Assembly (NCBI RefSeq): GCF_949282365.1
Contig: NZ_CASDOY010000002.1
Location: 58,638-122,637 of the forward strand
Length of the DNA stretch: 64,000 bases
Direction of reading: 5' to 3'
From: an uncultured Desulfovibrio sp.
GTDB taxonomy: Bacteria > Desulfobacterota > Desulfovibrionia > Desulfovibrionales > Desulfovibrionaceae
In this document: positions 1-8,085 of the stretch, in pieces
Position numbering within the stretch: the stretch's first letter is position 1
Layout of the letters: the number at the start of each line of letters is the position of its first letter
Program-made: the position numbers and the translations under genes
Notes under the pieces: generated by a model
Seen by the model: only the letters and a program-made list of their open reading frames with translations
The model's database searches: none
What the model was told of the DNA's origin: nothing

Positions 1-336
1 CCGCCTGGCCGGTGCCCGTGTCGGCGTGGCCATGCGCAGGCTGGGGCTGTGTGGGACGGGCTGGCGCTCTGCGCTGCTCCCCGTCAGGAGGGCCCCCGTC
101 CGCCGCCGCGCAGGGGAGGCTTGCCGTGCTGTGGGTGCGCGGAGGGAGGTGCCGGGGCTCGCCGATGCGCCCGGGTGCGTGGTTGCCGTCCGTCGCGCGC
201 GGGGCCTGCCGCTCCCTGGCGTCTGCCCGCCGGGGCCCGACGCCGTGCCGGGGCCCGTACGGCGCGGCGCTTGCCGCCGCCGTGAGCTTGCGTTATGTGT
301 CGTCTGTTTCACCTCCGTCAACTTGCGGGATACTCC
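1..336. other. Non-coding region upstream of mntP
   Basis: This very GC-rich stretch has no reading frame with a ribosome-binding site or recognisable protein. It probably holds the leader of mntP. A manganese riboswitch would be expected here in many bacteria, but I cannot fold a convincing one. No clear promoter hexamers are visible. Confidence 0.5.
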
Positions 337-918
337 ATGTCATTTTTTACCGTCTTCCTGCTGGCCGTGGCCCTGTCCATGGATGCCTTTGCCGTGGCCC
401 TGGCCTCGGGCTGCGCCATCCGTGAGGTGCGTCCGGGCCAGTATCTGCGGGTCAGCCTGGCTTTTGGCTTCTTCCAGTTTTTCATGCCCCTGCTGGGCTG
501 GTTCCTGGGCCAGTCGGTCCATCATTTCATCGAGGCCTGGGACCACTGGCTGGCCTTCGCGCTGCTGGCCTGGATCGGCGGCAACATGCTGCGTTCCGGC
601 ATCGGCGGCCTGCGCAGAGGCGAAGGGCCTTCCTGTCCCAAGAGCGATCCCACCCGGGGCTGGAACCTGCTCCTGCTGGCCGTGGCCACCAGCATCGACG
701 CCCTGGCCGTGGGCCTGACCTTCGCCATGACGGGCACGGCGGCCCTGCTGCCCTCCTGCCTCATCGGCATGGTCTGCGCCTGCATCTCGGCCTGTGGTCT
801 GTTCCTGGGCAAGAAGCTGGCCTCCCTGCCCATGCTCAACGGCTGGGCCGAGGTCCTGGGCGGGCTGGTGCTCGTGGGCATCGGCCTGAACATCCTGCGC
901 GAGAGCGGCGTCATCTAG
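337..918 (+). CDS. mntP: Manganese efflux pump MntP
   Basis: Putative Mn2+ exporter of the inner membrane, 193 residues, the usual size of the family. It has six hydrophobic segments in two repeated halves. Each half carries the family's acidic membrane motif: SMDAFAVALASG at about residues 14-25 and SIDALAVGL at about 121-129. The aspartates in these motifs are known to be needed for Mn export in E. coli MntP. I chose the ATG at 337 because the protein then begins directly with the first membrane helix; an in-frame upstream ATG at 295 would add a non-conserved tail. It is monocistronic as far as can be seen. Mn export protects against mismetallation of iron enzymes, relevant in an anaerobe. 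Confidence 0.93.
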   Translation: MSFFTVFLLAVALSMDAFAVALASGCAIREVRPGQYLRVSLAFGFFQFFMPLLGWFLGQSVHHFIEAWDHWLAFALLAWIGGNMLRSGIGGLRRGEGPSCPKSDPTRGWNLLLLAVATSIDALAVGLTFAMTGTAALLPSCLIGMVCACISACGLFLGKKLASLPMLNGWAEVLGGLVLVGIGLNILRESGVI

Positions 919-1118
919 GCCCCGCGCGGCGGAGGGACGGAGGAGGTGAAAGACCTTCCGCAGCGAACGGCACCTTTCCGCTCCGGTCCCTTCCTCCCGG
1001 CCTGCCGCTTGCCGGGCCGTGCCGGGATGCCCTATAGTGCCACAGGCCGGAGGGCCGGAAGGGCCCCTGCCGCGGACGGCCGGGAGCAGCCGCCATGCCC
1101 GAGTTTTGAGAGGAGACG

Positions 1119-1535
1119 ATGATCAGCATCTGCCGTTATCATGATATTTCCGTGGGGCACCGCATCTGCGGGCACGAATCCCACTGCGCCCGGCTGCACG
1201 GGCACAATTACCGCATCCATTTCACCTGCAGCGCCGACGAGCTGGACGCCCTGGGGCGTGTGCTGGACTTTCAGGTACTCAAGGAACGCCTCTGCCGGTG
1301 GCTGGAAGATCACTGGGATCACCGTTTCCTGGTCTGGGAGCAGGACCCCCTGCTGGAAGGCCTGCGGGCCCTGGATCCCTCGGTGGCGGTCCTGCCCTGC
1401 AATCCTTCCGCCGAGAACATGGCCCGCTATCTGGGCGAGGTGGTGGGCCCGGCGCAGCTGGCCGGGACCGGGGCGCGTCTGGTGGCCGTGGAAGTGGAGG
1501 AGACCGCCAAGTGCAGGGCGCGCTGGAGCCTGTGA
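1119..1535 (+). CDS. queD: 6-carboxy-5,6,7,8-tetrahydropterin synthase (QueD)
   Basis: Converts 7,8-dihydroneopterin triphosphate to 6-carboxytetrahydropterin, the second step of queuosine/7-deazaguanine synthesis. The 138-residue T-fold protein carries the zinc histidines at H14, H27 and H29 (the LHGHNY motif) and the catalytic cysteine at C23. The spacing between Cys and His matches the QueD family rather than eukaryotic PTPS. The start is set by AGGAG seven bases upstream of the ATG. The stop codon overlaps the start of queE by one base (TGATG), so the two are translationally coupled and encode consecutive enzymes. Confidence 0.93.
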   Translation: MISICRYHDISVGHRICGHESHCARLHGHNYRIHFTCSADELDALGRVLDFQVLKERLCRWLEDHWDHRFLVWEQDPLLEGLRALDPSVAVLPCNPSAENMARYLGEVVGPAQLAGTGARLVAVEVEETAKCRARWSL

Positions 1536-2212
1536 TGCGGACCTTCGCGGTCAACGAGTTTTTCGTCACCCTGCAGGGCGAGGCTTTTTTCGCGGGCACG
1601 CCCGCGGTCTTCGTGCGTTTCCAGGGCTGCCCCGTGGGTTGCCCCTGGTGCGATACGCGCTACGCGGCGCATCTGGACGGCGCGACGCTGGACTTTGCCG
1701 CCATCCGCGCCAAGCAGGGAGCGGACGCGGGCTATGCCGACGTGGATCTGCCCGCCCTGCTGGCGGCCATCCGTCAGGCCGGGCCCCGGCATGTGGTCCT
1801 GACCGGCGGCGAGCCCTGCCGCCATGACCTGACGGAACTGACGACCCTGCTGGCGGCGGACGGCTTCCGGGTCCAGATCGAGACCAGCGGCACGCTGCCC
1901 GTCCGTTGTCACGAGGATGTCTGGCTGACCTTGAGCCCCAAGCTGGACATGCCCGGCGGCCTGCGCGTGCGGCAGGATGTCTGGGAGCGGGCCGGAGAGA
2001 TCAAGTTCCCGGTGGAGAGTGCCGCGGATATCGGCCGCTTCGAACGGGCGCTGGACGCGGCCCGCGCGGCGGCCGCCCGCCCGCTGACGGAGCTGGTCTG
2101 GCTGCAGCCCGTCAGCCAGGGGCGGGAAGCCACGCGCCTGTGCGTGGCGGCGGCCTTTGCCCATCAGTGGCGCGTCAGCGTGCAGGTGCACAAATATCTG
2201 GATCTGCGCTGA
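1535..2212 (+). CDS. queE: 7-carboxy-7-deazaguanine synthase (QueE), radical SAM
   Basis: Radical-SAM enzyme that rearranges 6-carboxytetrahydropterin to 7-carboxy-7-deazaguanine. The protein is 225 residues, within the family range. The [4Fe-4S] cluster motif is a CX3CX2C at C32, C36 and C39, the standard radical-SAM spacing, followed by WCDT. A glycine-rich SAM-binding segment (LTGGEP) lies near residue 89. The chosen ATG overlaps the queD stop; a longer in-frame start would only run inside queD. queD and queE form a two-gene unit ending at the hairpin at 2351. QueC and the later Q-pathway genes are not in this window. Confidence 0.93.
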   Translation: MRTFAVNEFFVTLQGEAFFAGTPAVFVRFQGCPVGCPWCDTRYAAHLDGATLDFAAIRAKQGADAGYADVDLPALLAAIRQAGPRHVVLTGGEPCRHDLTELTTLLAADGFRVQIETSGTLPVRCHEDVWLTLSPKLDMPGGLRVRQDVWERAGEIKFPVESAADIGRFERALDAARAAAARPLTELVWLQPVSQGREATRLCVAAAFAHQWRVSVQVHKYLDLR

Positions 2213-2231
2213 GGTACGGGTGGCGGGCAGC

Positions 2232-2345
2232 TATCGGGACCAGGCCGGGGCGCGGACTTACGGTGGCTGTATATCGGGTCTGCGCCGGAGCACGGACCGT
2301 GACGGTTCCATATCAGGGCCTGCGCCGGGCGCGGGCTGTGAGGTG
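2232..2345. repeat. Three imperfect ~40-bp tandem repeats
   Basis: Three degenerate copies start at 2232, 2272 and 2311 with the sequence TATCGGG or TATCAGG. Each continues with a run related to CTGCGCCGGGCGCGG. The period is 39-40 bp, so it is not codon-phased. The array lies just after the queE stop and before the hairpin. Function unknown. Confidence 0.55.
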
Positions 2346-2350
2346 ACAAG

Positions 2351-2379
2351 AAAGGCGGCATGCGTTGCATGCCGCCTTT
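2351..2379. terminator. Perfect 13-bp inverted repeat between convergent genes
   Basis: Arms at 2351-2363 and 2367-2379 are perfectly complementary with a 3-base loop. The outer AAA/TTT pairs give it a short T tail on both strands. It lies downstream of queE and, at some distance, of the convergent GntR gene, so it could act in both directions. It has no long U-run. Confidence 0.6.
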
Positions 2380-2660
2380 GTCGTATGGCCTTGGGGTTGC
2401 CGCGCGCCTGAGCGGCGCAGCAAAAGAACACCCGCTTTGCGGGTGGTTCCCGGTGGGAGCGGATCTGCGGGAAAAAGCGGGGCTCGCCCGGGAAATGTCC
2501 GGGAAGCCCGGGAACTGGCGGGGAAGAGGCCGGAAAGCACGGCACCGGGAGCGTCCGGCGACGTATCCGGCGGGAGACGTATCCCCAAAGGGCAGGGCGC
2601 TGGCCGGGAGGACCGCCGCCGATGCGTCCCGGACGCGGGACCTGCGGCCCGTACCGCGAG

Positions 2661-3314
2661 CTAGCGGCGCTTCAGGCGCTGCATCTCGTCCTGCATCAGT
2701 TCCAGACCCACCAGGATGTTGCGGCGCATGGCCTCCATGAGCCGGGCCTCGTCCCTGGCCCGGATGGCCGCGAGGATGTCCTTGTGCTGCTGGATGAAGA
2801 GCGCGATGTCTTCGGGGGAATAGCGGCGGGTGTTGAGGAAACCTTCCACATAATCCAGCAGATGGCTGTCCACGGCCAGCAGGTGGTTCATGCGTGAAAG
2901 GGAGTACAGCTGCAGATGGAAGTCCCTGTCCTTGTGGAAGAAAAAGTCGGCGTCGCGGGTATCGGCCAGATCGCCGGCCAGCTGTTCCAGCTTGTCGATA
3001 TCTTCAGCGGTGGCCTGCTGCATGGCTTCCCTGGCCAGGGCGCATTCCACCTGTATGCGCAGGTTGAAGATATGTTCGATCTCCTTGGAAGAGGGCGGCA
3101 TCATGACGATGGCCCCCTTGTAGGGGATGTTCTGCACGAGCCCGGACCTGTCCAGGCGCATGAGGGCATCCCGGATGGGACCGCGGCCCACACCGAGCTT
3201 TTTTTCCAGATCCACCAGGACCAGACGGGTGCCGGGCAGGGCCTCGCCGGACAGGATCATGTCGCGGATCAAATCGTAGGCCGCCAGCGATTTGATGGTA
3301 GAAGCAGTACTCAT
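2661..3314 (-). CDS. GntR-family transcriptional regulator, FadR/FCD subfamily
   Basis: DNA-binding repressor or activator of 217 residues. The N-terminal winged helix spans about residues 7-70, with the GntR recognition-helix segment GVGRGPIRDALMRL near 41-54. The C-terminal all-helical FCD ligand-binding domain follows at about 80-210. The helix around HKDRDFHLQLY supplies the Asp/His residues that in FCD proteins bind a metal and an organic-acid ligand. The ATG at 3314 is preceded by GGAG at good spacing. The target and ligand cannot be told from the neighbours; FadR-type regulators usually control organic-acid or amino-acid catabolism. A palindrome inside its own promoter (3346-3358) suggests autoregulation. 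Confidence 0.88.
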   Translation of the reverse strand: MSTASTIKSLAAYDLIRDMILSGEALPGTRLVLVDLEKKLGVGRGPIRDALMRLDRSGLVQNIPYKGAIVMMPPSSKEIEHIFNLRIQVECALAREAMQQATAEDIDKLEQLAGDLADTRDADFFFHKDRDFHLQLYSLSRMNHLLAVDSHLLDYVEGFLNTRRYSPEDIALFIQQHKDILAAIRARDEARLMEAMRRNILVGLELMQDEMQRLKRR

Positions 3315-3342
3315 GGAAACTCCTTCTGTAAGCTGTATAAAA

Positions 3343-3371
3343 TTGATAAATAATTTATGAAATCATGTCAA
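3343..3371 (-). promoter_or_regulatory. Promoter of the GntR gene with internal palindrome
   Basis: On the minus strand a perfect TTGACA (3366-3371) is followed after 17 bases by TATCAA (3343-3348). Between the hexamers lies the palindrome ATAAATAATTTAT (3346-3358), with 6-base arms around one central base. Its position would let a bound repressor block RNA polymerase. Confidence 0.55.
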
Positions 3372-3506
3372 ATGCACCTCTTGCAACGGGAAAGGGGGAA
3401 AAAGCGTGCACTGCCAAAGCCCTATTGCGGCCGAGGAAAAGCGGCCGCCGTGCGCGCGGCGGAATGCAACGTATTGTAACAGCCCGGGCAGGCCGACGTC
3501 GGATAC

Positions 3507-3535
3507 AAAAAAAGGGCTTTCCCTGTGGAAAGCCC
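3507..3535 (-). terminator. Rho-independent terminator of the Gly/Cys tRNA array
   Basis: On the minus strand there is a 9-bp stem (GGGCTTTCC with GGAAAGCCC, loop 4) followed by seven T residues. It lies just downstream of the last tRNA of the array. Confidence 0.88.
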
Positions 3536-3543
3536 GAAAATGC

Positions 3544-3619
<76 letters not shown>

Positions 3620-3674
3620 CGGGGTGCGGCATGACCGCTATGGCAAGGACTCGCATGAAGTCCGTATCGGCTTG

Positions 3675-3749
3675 TGGAGCGGGAAACGGGACTTGAACCC
3701 GCAACCTTCAGCTTGGGAAGCTGACACTCTACCGTTGAGTTATTCCCGC
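3675..3749 (-). tRNA. tRNA-Gly (anticodon CCC), array member 6
   Basis: A 75-base cloverleaf with encoded CCA and anticodon loop TTCCCAA, reading GGG codons. It is the only Gly-CCC gene in the array and differs from the GCC copies in the anticodon and D arms. Confidence 0.96.
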
Positions 3750-3766
3750 CCGAAAGGGCAGTTTTG

Positions 3767-3841
<75 letters not shown>

Positions 3842-3872
3842 ATCTGGGACTGTATGGTCTCGATCGTTTTTA

Positions 3873-3947
<75 letters not shown>

Positions 3948-3955
3948 TCATTTTG

Positions 3956-4031
<76 letters not shown>

Positions 4032-4063
4032 CATATGCACGGCATATCCACCGATCGTTTTTA

Positions 4064-4138
4064 TGGAGGCGACATCCAGATTTGAACTGGAGCATGGAGG
4101 TTTTGCAGACCTCTGCCTTACCGCTTGGCTATGTCGCC
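4064..4138 (-). tRNA. tRNA-Cys (anticodon GCA), array member 2
   Basis: A 75-base cloverleaf with encoded CCA and anticodon GCA. It differs from the copy at 3873-3947 only at isolated positions in the variable region and D arm. Confidence 0.97.
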
Positions 4139-4147
4139 TCATTGTGC

Positions 4148-4222
<75 letters not shown>

Positions 4223-4235
4223 TCAACGAAAGAGG

Positions 4236-4265
4236 GTTCTACGCTAGAGACCCCCTTTCTGTCAA
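4236..4265 (-). promoter_or_regulatory. Sigma-70-type promoter of the tRNA array
   Basis: On the minus strand TTGACA (4260-4265) is followed after 18 bases by TAGAAC (4236-4241). The predicted start of transcription falls a few bases before the first tRNA. Seven tRNAs and a terminator follow, so this looks like a single stable-RNA operon. Confidence 0.72.
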
Positions 4266-4329
4266 GCAGCTTTTCCAAATTTTGGGAGAAATAAAAAACA
4301 GGCTCCCAAGCCGCTGTTTTCCAAACGGA

Positions 4330-5634
4330 TCACTCCGTGGGACGCTTGTCGATGATGCGCTTGGCCTTGCCTTCGGAACGCTGGATGGAATGCGGTTCCA
4401 TGAGGCGCACCTTGGTGGTGACGCCCAGGAATTCCTTGATGCTCTTCTGGATGGAGCTTTCCAGGCTCTGCAGCTTGCGGATCTCGTCGGCGAAGAGGGT
4501 GTCGTTCATCTCCACCTGGACTTCCAGGGTGTCCAGGTTGTTCACGCGGTCCACGATGATCTGATAGTTGGGGCTCAGGCTCTGGTTTTCCATGAGCAGG
4601 GCCTCGATCTGCTGCGGGAAGACGTTGACGCCGCGGATGATGAGCATGTCGTCGCTGCGGCCGCGCAGACGGGTCAGGCGCACATGGGTGCGGCCGCAAC
4701 GACAGGGCGTGTAGTCCAGGCTGGTCAGGTCGCGGGTGCGGTAGCGGATCAGCGGGATGCCTTCCTTGGTGAGCGTGGTGATGACCAGCTCGCCCGTTTC
4801 GCCTTCCGGCAGCTGCTCGCCGGTGACGGGGTCGATGATCTCGGGCAGGAAGTGGTCCTCCCAGAGGTGCATGCCGCACTTGGCATCCACGCATTCCATG
4901 GCCACGCCGGGGCCCATGACTTCGGAAAGGCCGTAGATGTTCAGGGCGTTGATGCCCATTTTTTGTTCCATGTCCTGGCGCATCTCCTCGGTCCAGGGTT
5001 CGGCGCCGAAAACGCCGGTGCGCAGGGGCAGGTCGCGGAAGTCGATGCCCACTTCCTGGCCGGCTTCCCACAGGTGCAGGGCGTAGGAAGGCGTGCAGCA
5101 GAGGGTGGTGGCGCCGAAATCGCGCAGGAGATAGGCCTGGCGGCGGGTGGCGCCGCCCGAGGCCGGGACCACCGTGGCGCCGATGCGTTCGGCCCCGCCG
5201 TGGGCCCCCAGACCGCCGGTGAACAGGCCGTAGCCGTAGGCCACATGCACGATGTCCGTCTGGTTGACGCCGGCGGCGGAGAGGCTGCGCCCGGCCAGTT
5301 CGGCCCAGTTGTGCAGGTCGCGGGCGGTATAGCCCACCACCACGGCCTTGCCGGTGGTGCCGCTGGAGGCGTGCAGGCGGACGATATTGTCGCGGGGCAC
5401 GGCGAACAGGCCGAAGGGATAGTAATTGCGCAGGTCCTGCTTTTCGGTGAAGGGCAGGTTCTTCAGATCGGCCAGGCTCTTGATGTCGCCGGGCTTGATG
5501 CCGCTCTCGTCGAAGCGTTTGCGGTAGAAGGGCACATTGGCATATACGCGGGAGCAAAGATCCTGCAGACGGCGCAGTTGCAGGGCCTCGAGGTCCTCGC
5601 GGGGCAGCGTTTCTTTCTCGATATTGAAAATCAC
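4330..5634 (-). CDS. paaK: Phenylacetate-CoA ligase family (AMP-forming) enzyme
   Basis: A 434-residue adenylate-forming enzyme that activates an aryl acetate (phenylacetate or an indole/hydroxyphenyl analogue) with ATP and CoA. The P-loop-like motif HASSGTTGKAVVVGYT lies near residues 88-103. The adenine-binding NIYGLSEVMGPG follows near 234, the RYRTRDL aspartate motif near 303, and the C-terminal domain has IIRGVNVFPQQIE near 335. Length and motif order fit PaaK. The start is a GTG at 5634 with AAGGAG eight bases before it. In anaerobes such ligases often work with indolepyruvate ferredoxin oxidoreductase in amino-acid fermentation, but no such gene is in this window, so the substrate is inferred only to the family level. 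Confidence 0.9.
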   Translation of the reverse strand: MIFNIEKETLPREDLEALQLRRLQDLCSRVYANVPFYRKRFDESGIKPGDIKSLADLKNLPFTEKQDLRNYYPFGLFAVPRDNIVRLHASSGTTGKAVVVGYTARDLHNWAELAGRSLSAAGVNQTDIVHVAYGYGLFTGGLGAHGGAERIGATVVPASGGATRRQAYLLRDFGATTLCCTPSYALHLWEAGQEVGIDFRDLPLRTGVFGAEPWTEEMRQDMEQKMGINALNIYGLSEVMGPGVAMECVDAKCGMHLWEDHFLPEIIDPVTGEQLPEGETGELVITTLTKEGIPLIRYRTRDLTSLDYTPCRCGRTHVRLTRLRGRSDDMLIIRGVNVFPQQIEALLMENQSLSPNYQIIVDRVNNLDTLEVQVEMNDTLFADEIRKLQSLESSIQKSIKEFLGVTTKVRLMEPHSIQRSEGKAKRIIDKRPTE

Positions 5635-5658
5635 GGCGTTTCTCCTTGAATCCTGAGT

Positions 5659-5687
5659 AGTCTATGGATGACGCAAAAGCTGCCCAA
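5659..5687 (-). promoter_or_regulatory. Probable promoter of paaK
   Basis: On the minus strand TTGGGC (5682-5687) and TAGACT (5659-5664) are separated by 17 bases. They lie about 25 bases upstream of the GTG start. Confidence 0.45.
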
Positions 5688-5722
5688 GGTCAAGATATCT
5701 GCTTGAAAAACATGGATAACAT

Positions 5723-5735
5723 ATTGCAATGCAAT
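5723..5735. promoter_or_regulatory. Palindrome in the paaK/rsfS divergent region
   Basis: ATTGCAATGCAAT has perfect 6-base arms around one central base and lies between two divergently transcribed genes. It could be an operator. No regulator can be assigned. Confidence 0.35.
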
Positions 5736-5822
5736 GTCTTTTTTTATGCCCGGCAAGGGCCGTCCGGGGCGGGGCCGGGCGGGATTATTGCCCTCGGATA
5801 CGCTTTGAGGTATGGGAGGGGC

Positions 5823-6215
5823 ATGCAAGACCTCATCTCTACCCCCAAAAAATATTCGGAACTGCCCACGGCGGAAAAAATGTCCGTCATCAGGGCATGG
5901 CTTGAGGAACACAAGGCCGTCGACGTGGCCGGGATCGACCTTGCCGGACAGGGGGCCTTCACGGACGCCCTGCTGGTGGTCACCGCCACTTCCGTGCGTC
6001 ACGCCCAGAGCCTGGCGGACGGCATCGCGGCCCTGTGCCACGAACAGAATTTTGAATACCTGCGCATGGAAGGCTACACCACCGGCCAGTGGATCCTGGT
6101 GGACTGCAACGACATCGTGGTCAATATCTTCCAGCAGTCCGTGCGCGACCTCTACCAGCTGGAAAACCTGTGGGGCGCGGCCGCCGCGGCCCTCAGCAAG
6201 GAGCCCCGTGCATGA
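5823..6215 (+). CDS. rsfS: Ribosomal silencing factor RsfS
   Basis: RsfS (Iojap/DUF143 family) binds ribosomal protein L14 and blocks subunit joining when nutrients are scarce. The product is 130 residues, a usual size. The family pattern is visible: an alpha/beta fold with TDALLVVTATSVRHAQSLAD near 49-68 and the conserved GQWILVDCNDIVVNIF near 91-106. I chose the ATG at 5823 because of a GGGAGGGG Shine-Dalgarno just before it. An upstream in-frame ATG at 5664 would add 53 non-conserved residues running through the promoter region. The stop overlaps the gpmI start (ATGA), indicating translational coupling. Confidence 0.92.
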   Translation: MQDLISTPKKYSELPTAEKMSVIRAWLEEHKAVDVAGIDLAGQGAFTDALLVVTATSVRHAQSLADGIAALCHEQNFEYLRMEGYTTGQWILVDCNDIVVNIFQQSVRDLYQLENLWGAAAAALSKEPRA

Positions 6216-7747
6216 CGCCCGCCCTGTTGCTCATCCTTGACGGCTGGGGCCTGGCGGAAAAAGGGCGGGGCAACGCCCCCTGGGTCGCGCCCACGCCCCA
6301 TCTGGATGCCCTGCTGGCGCGCTGTCCGCACAGCCGTCTTGCCGCCTCCGGGCGCGAGGTGGGCCTGCCTGCCGGTTACATGGGCAACTCCGAGGTGGGA
6401 CACCTCAATATCGGCGCGGGACGCATCGTCTACCAGGACATGACGCGCATCGACGTGGCCCTGGAGGACGGCTCCCTGTTCAGCAATCCCGTGCTGCAGG
6501 ACGTGCTGGACAAGACGCGCCGGAGCGGCGGCCGCCTGCATCTGGCGGGCCTGCTTTCCGACGGTGGCGTCCACAGCCACATCAACCATCTGGTGGCCCT
6601 GTGCGCCATGGCTTCCGCCGCCGGCGTGCCGGTGCGCATCCACTGCTTCATGGACGGGCGCGACACCCCGCCCCGCAGCGGTGCGGGCTATGTGGCCAGC
6701 CTGCTGGAACAGATCGTGCCCATGCGCGACGTGCGCGTGGCCAGCCTGGCGGGGCGCTTCTACGCCATGGACCGCGACAAGCGCTGGGAGCGCGTGGCCG
6801 AGGTCTGGGACATGCTGGTCCACGGCAAGGGCCCCAGGGCCAGGGATGCCGTGGAGGCCGTGGAAGCCTCCTACGCCGCGGGCATCGGCGACGAATTCAT
6901 CAAGCCCGTGCTGCTGGAAGGGGAGGACGCCTCCACCCTGCAGGACGGGGACGGCCTGTTCTTCTACAATTTCCGCGCCGACCGCATGCGTGAGCTTTCC
7001 CAGGCCTTCGTGGACACGGCCTTCACGGGCTTCGAGCGCGGCCGTGTGCCGCAGCTGGCGGCCGTGGCTTCCATGACCGCCTATGACGCGCATTTCCCCC
7101 TGCCGGTGGCCTTCCCCAAGGAATCCGTGACCATGGGCTTGGGCGAAGTGGTCTCGCGCCGGGGCATGCACCAGCTGCGTCTGGCCGAGACGGAAAAGTA
7201 CGCGCACGTCACCTATTTCTTCAACGGCGGCGTGGAAGAGCCCCTGCCCCTGGAAGACCGCATCCTGGTGCCGTCGCCGCGCGATGTGGAGACCTATGAC
7301 CAGAAGCCTGCCATGAGCGCCCGCGAGGTCACGGACAAATTCGTGGCGGCCTGGGAGAGCGGCCAGTACGATCTGGTGGTCTGCAACCTGGCCAATGGGG
7401 ACATGGTGGGCCATACGGGCGTACTCTCCGCCGCCGTGGAAGCCTGTACCGTGGTGGACGAATGCGTGGGCCGCATGGTGGCGGCCGTGGAGGCCCGCAA
7501 GGGCCGGATGCTGCTCATCGCCGACCACGGCAACTGCGAGGTCATGCTGGATGCCCAGGGCAAACCCCAGACGGCCCACACCACCAATCTGGTGCCCTGC
7601 ATCCTGCTGGACGCCTCGGGCAGGAAGTGGCGTCTGCATGACGGCAAGCTGGCCGATGTGGCGCCCACCCTGCTGCGCATGTGGGACATGGACAAGCCCG
7701 AAGCCATGACGGGCGTGCCGCTGGTGGAGGAAGACCATGCCAGCTAG
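6212..7747 (+). CDS. gpmI: 2,3-bisphosphoglycerate-independent phosphoglycerate mutase
   Basis: Interconverts 3- and 2-phosphoglycerate in glycolysis/gluconeogenesis using two Mn2+ ions. The 511-residue protein matches the family length. The phosphoserine nucleophile is S60 in MGNSEVGH. The metal-binding motifs include ILDGWG (residues 8-13), NLANGDMVGHTG near 392-403 and IADHGNCE near 434. The ATG at 6212 has AAGGAG upstream and overlaps the rsfS stop by four bases. The next gene overlaps its 3' end by 11 bases, so rsfS, gpmI and the small zinc-ribbon gene form one tight operon. Confidence 0.95.
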   Translation: MTPALLLILDGWGLAEKGRGNAPWVAPTPHLDALLARCPHSRLAASGREVGLPAGYMGNSEVGHLNIGAGRIVYQDMTRIDVALEDGSLFSNPVLQDVLDKTRRSGGRLHLAGLLSDGGVHSHINHLVALCAMASAAGVPVRIHCFMDGRDTPPRSGAGYVASLLEQIVPMRDVRVASLAGRFYAMDRDKRWERVAEVWDMLVHGKGPRARDAVEAVEASYAAGIGDEFIKPVLLEGEDASTLQDGDGLFFYNFRADRMRELSQAFVDTAFTGFERGRVPQLAAVASMTAYDAHFPLPVAFPKESVTMGLGEVVSRRGMHQLRLAETEKYAHVTYFFNGGVEEPLPLEDRILVPSPRDVETYDQKPAMSAREVTDKFVAAWESGQYDLVVCNLANGDMVGHTGVLSAAVEACTVVDECVGRMVAAVEARKGRMLLIADHGNCEVMLDAQGKPQTAHTTNLVPCILLDASGRKWRLHDGKLADVAPTLLRMWDMDKPEAMTGVPLVEEDHAS

Positions 7748-7979
7748 CCAGAAACCGCTGGAGCCCGTGGCCCCGGACGGCATGGAGCTGCTGTTCTTCT
7801 ACCGCTGCCCCCACTGCCTGCGCCATGTGCCCCTGGTCAACCCGGTGGAGCCGCGCAATGTGCGCTGCGACGGCTGCGGCAAGCAGTTCCCCATCGTCCC
7901 GGTGGACGAGCACGGCCTGCACTATGTGCGCATCATGCTGGCCAACGGCAAGGCGGCCACCAACCCCGACTATCTCTAG
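7737..7979 (+). CDS. Small zinc-ribbon-like protein of unknown function
   Basis: An 80-residue protein with two Cys pairs, CPHC at about residues 24-27 and CDGC at about 44-47, the pattern of a small rubredoxin-knuckle or zinc-ribbon fold. I do not recognise a named family. The gene overlaps the end of gpmI in another frame, which argues that it is a translated, co-transcribed gene and not chance. The rest of the sequence is hydrophilic with no membrane segment. It may bind zinc or nucleic acid. Function unknown. Confidence 0.72.
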   Translation: MPASQKPLEPVAPDGMELLFFYRCPHCLRHVPLVNPVEPRNVRCDGCGKQFPIVPVDEHGLHYVRIMLANGKAATNPDYL

Positions 7980-7991
7980 CAGATATCTGTC

Positions 7992-8019
7992 CGGCCGGAG
8001 GGCTTCGGCTTTCCGGCCG
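7992..8019 (+). terminator. GC-rich hairpin after the gpmI operon
   Basis: An 8-bp stem (CGGCCGGA with TCCGGCCG) encloses an internal GC-rich loop. There is no long T-run, so termination here is only likely. Confidence 0.4.
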
Positions 8020-8085
8020 CTTCGCTTTCCGTCTCCCGGCGGGCCTGTCCCGGGATGCCGGTCCTGAAACGCAACGAGCAACACC

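Noticed and set aside
100..336. Possible yybP-ykoY manganese riboswitch before mntP
   Set aside because: There is a GGGGAG near 113 and CGTCAACTTGCGGGATACTCC just before the start, which echo parts of the motif. They are over 200 bases apart and I cannot draw the required paired stems. A covariance-model scan would decide.
6152..7783. Minus-strand frame opposite gpmI
   Set aside because: Antisense shadow with His/Gln-rich composition; gpmI carries all catalytic motifs.
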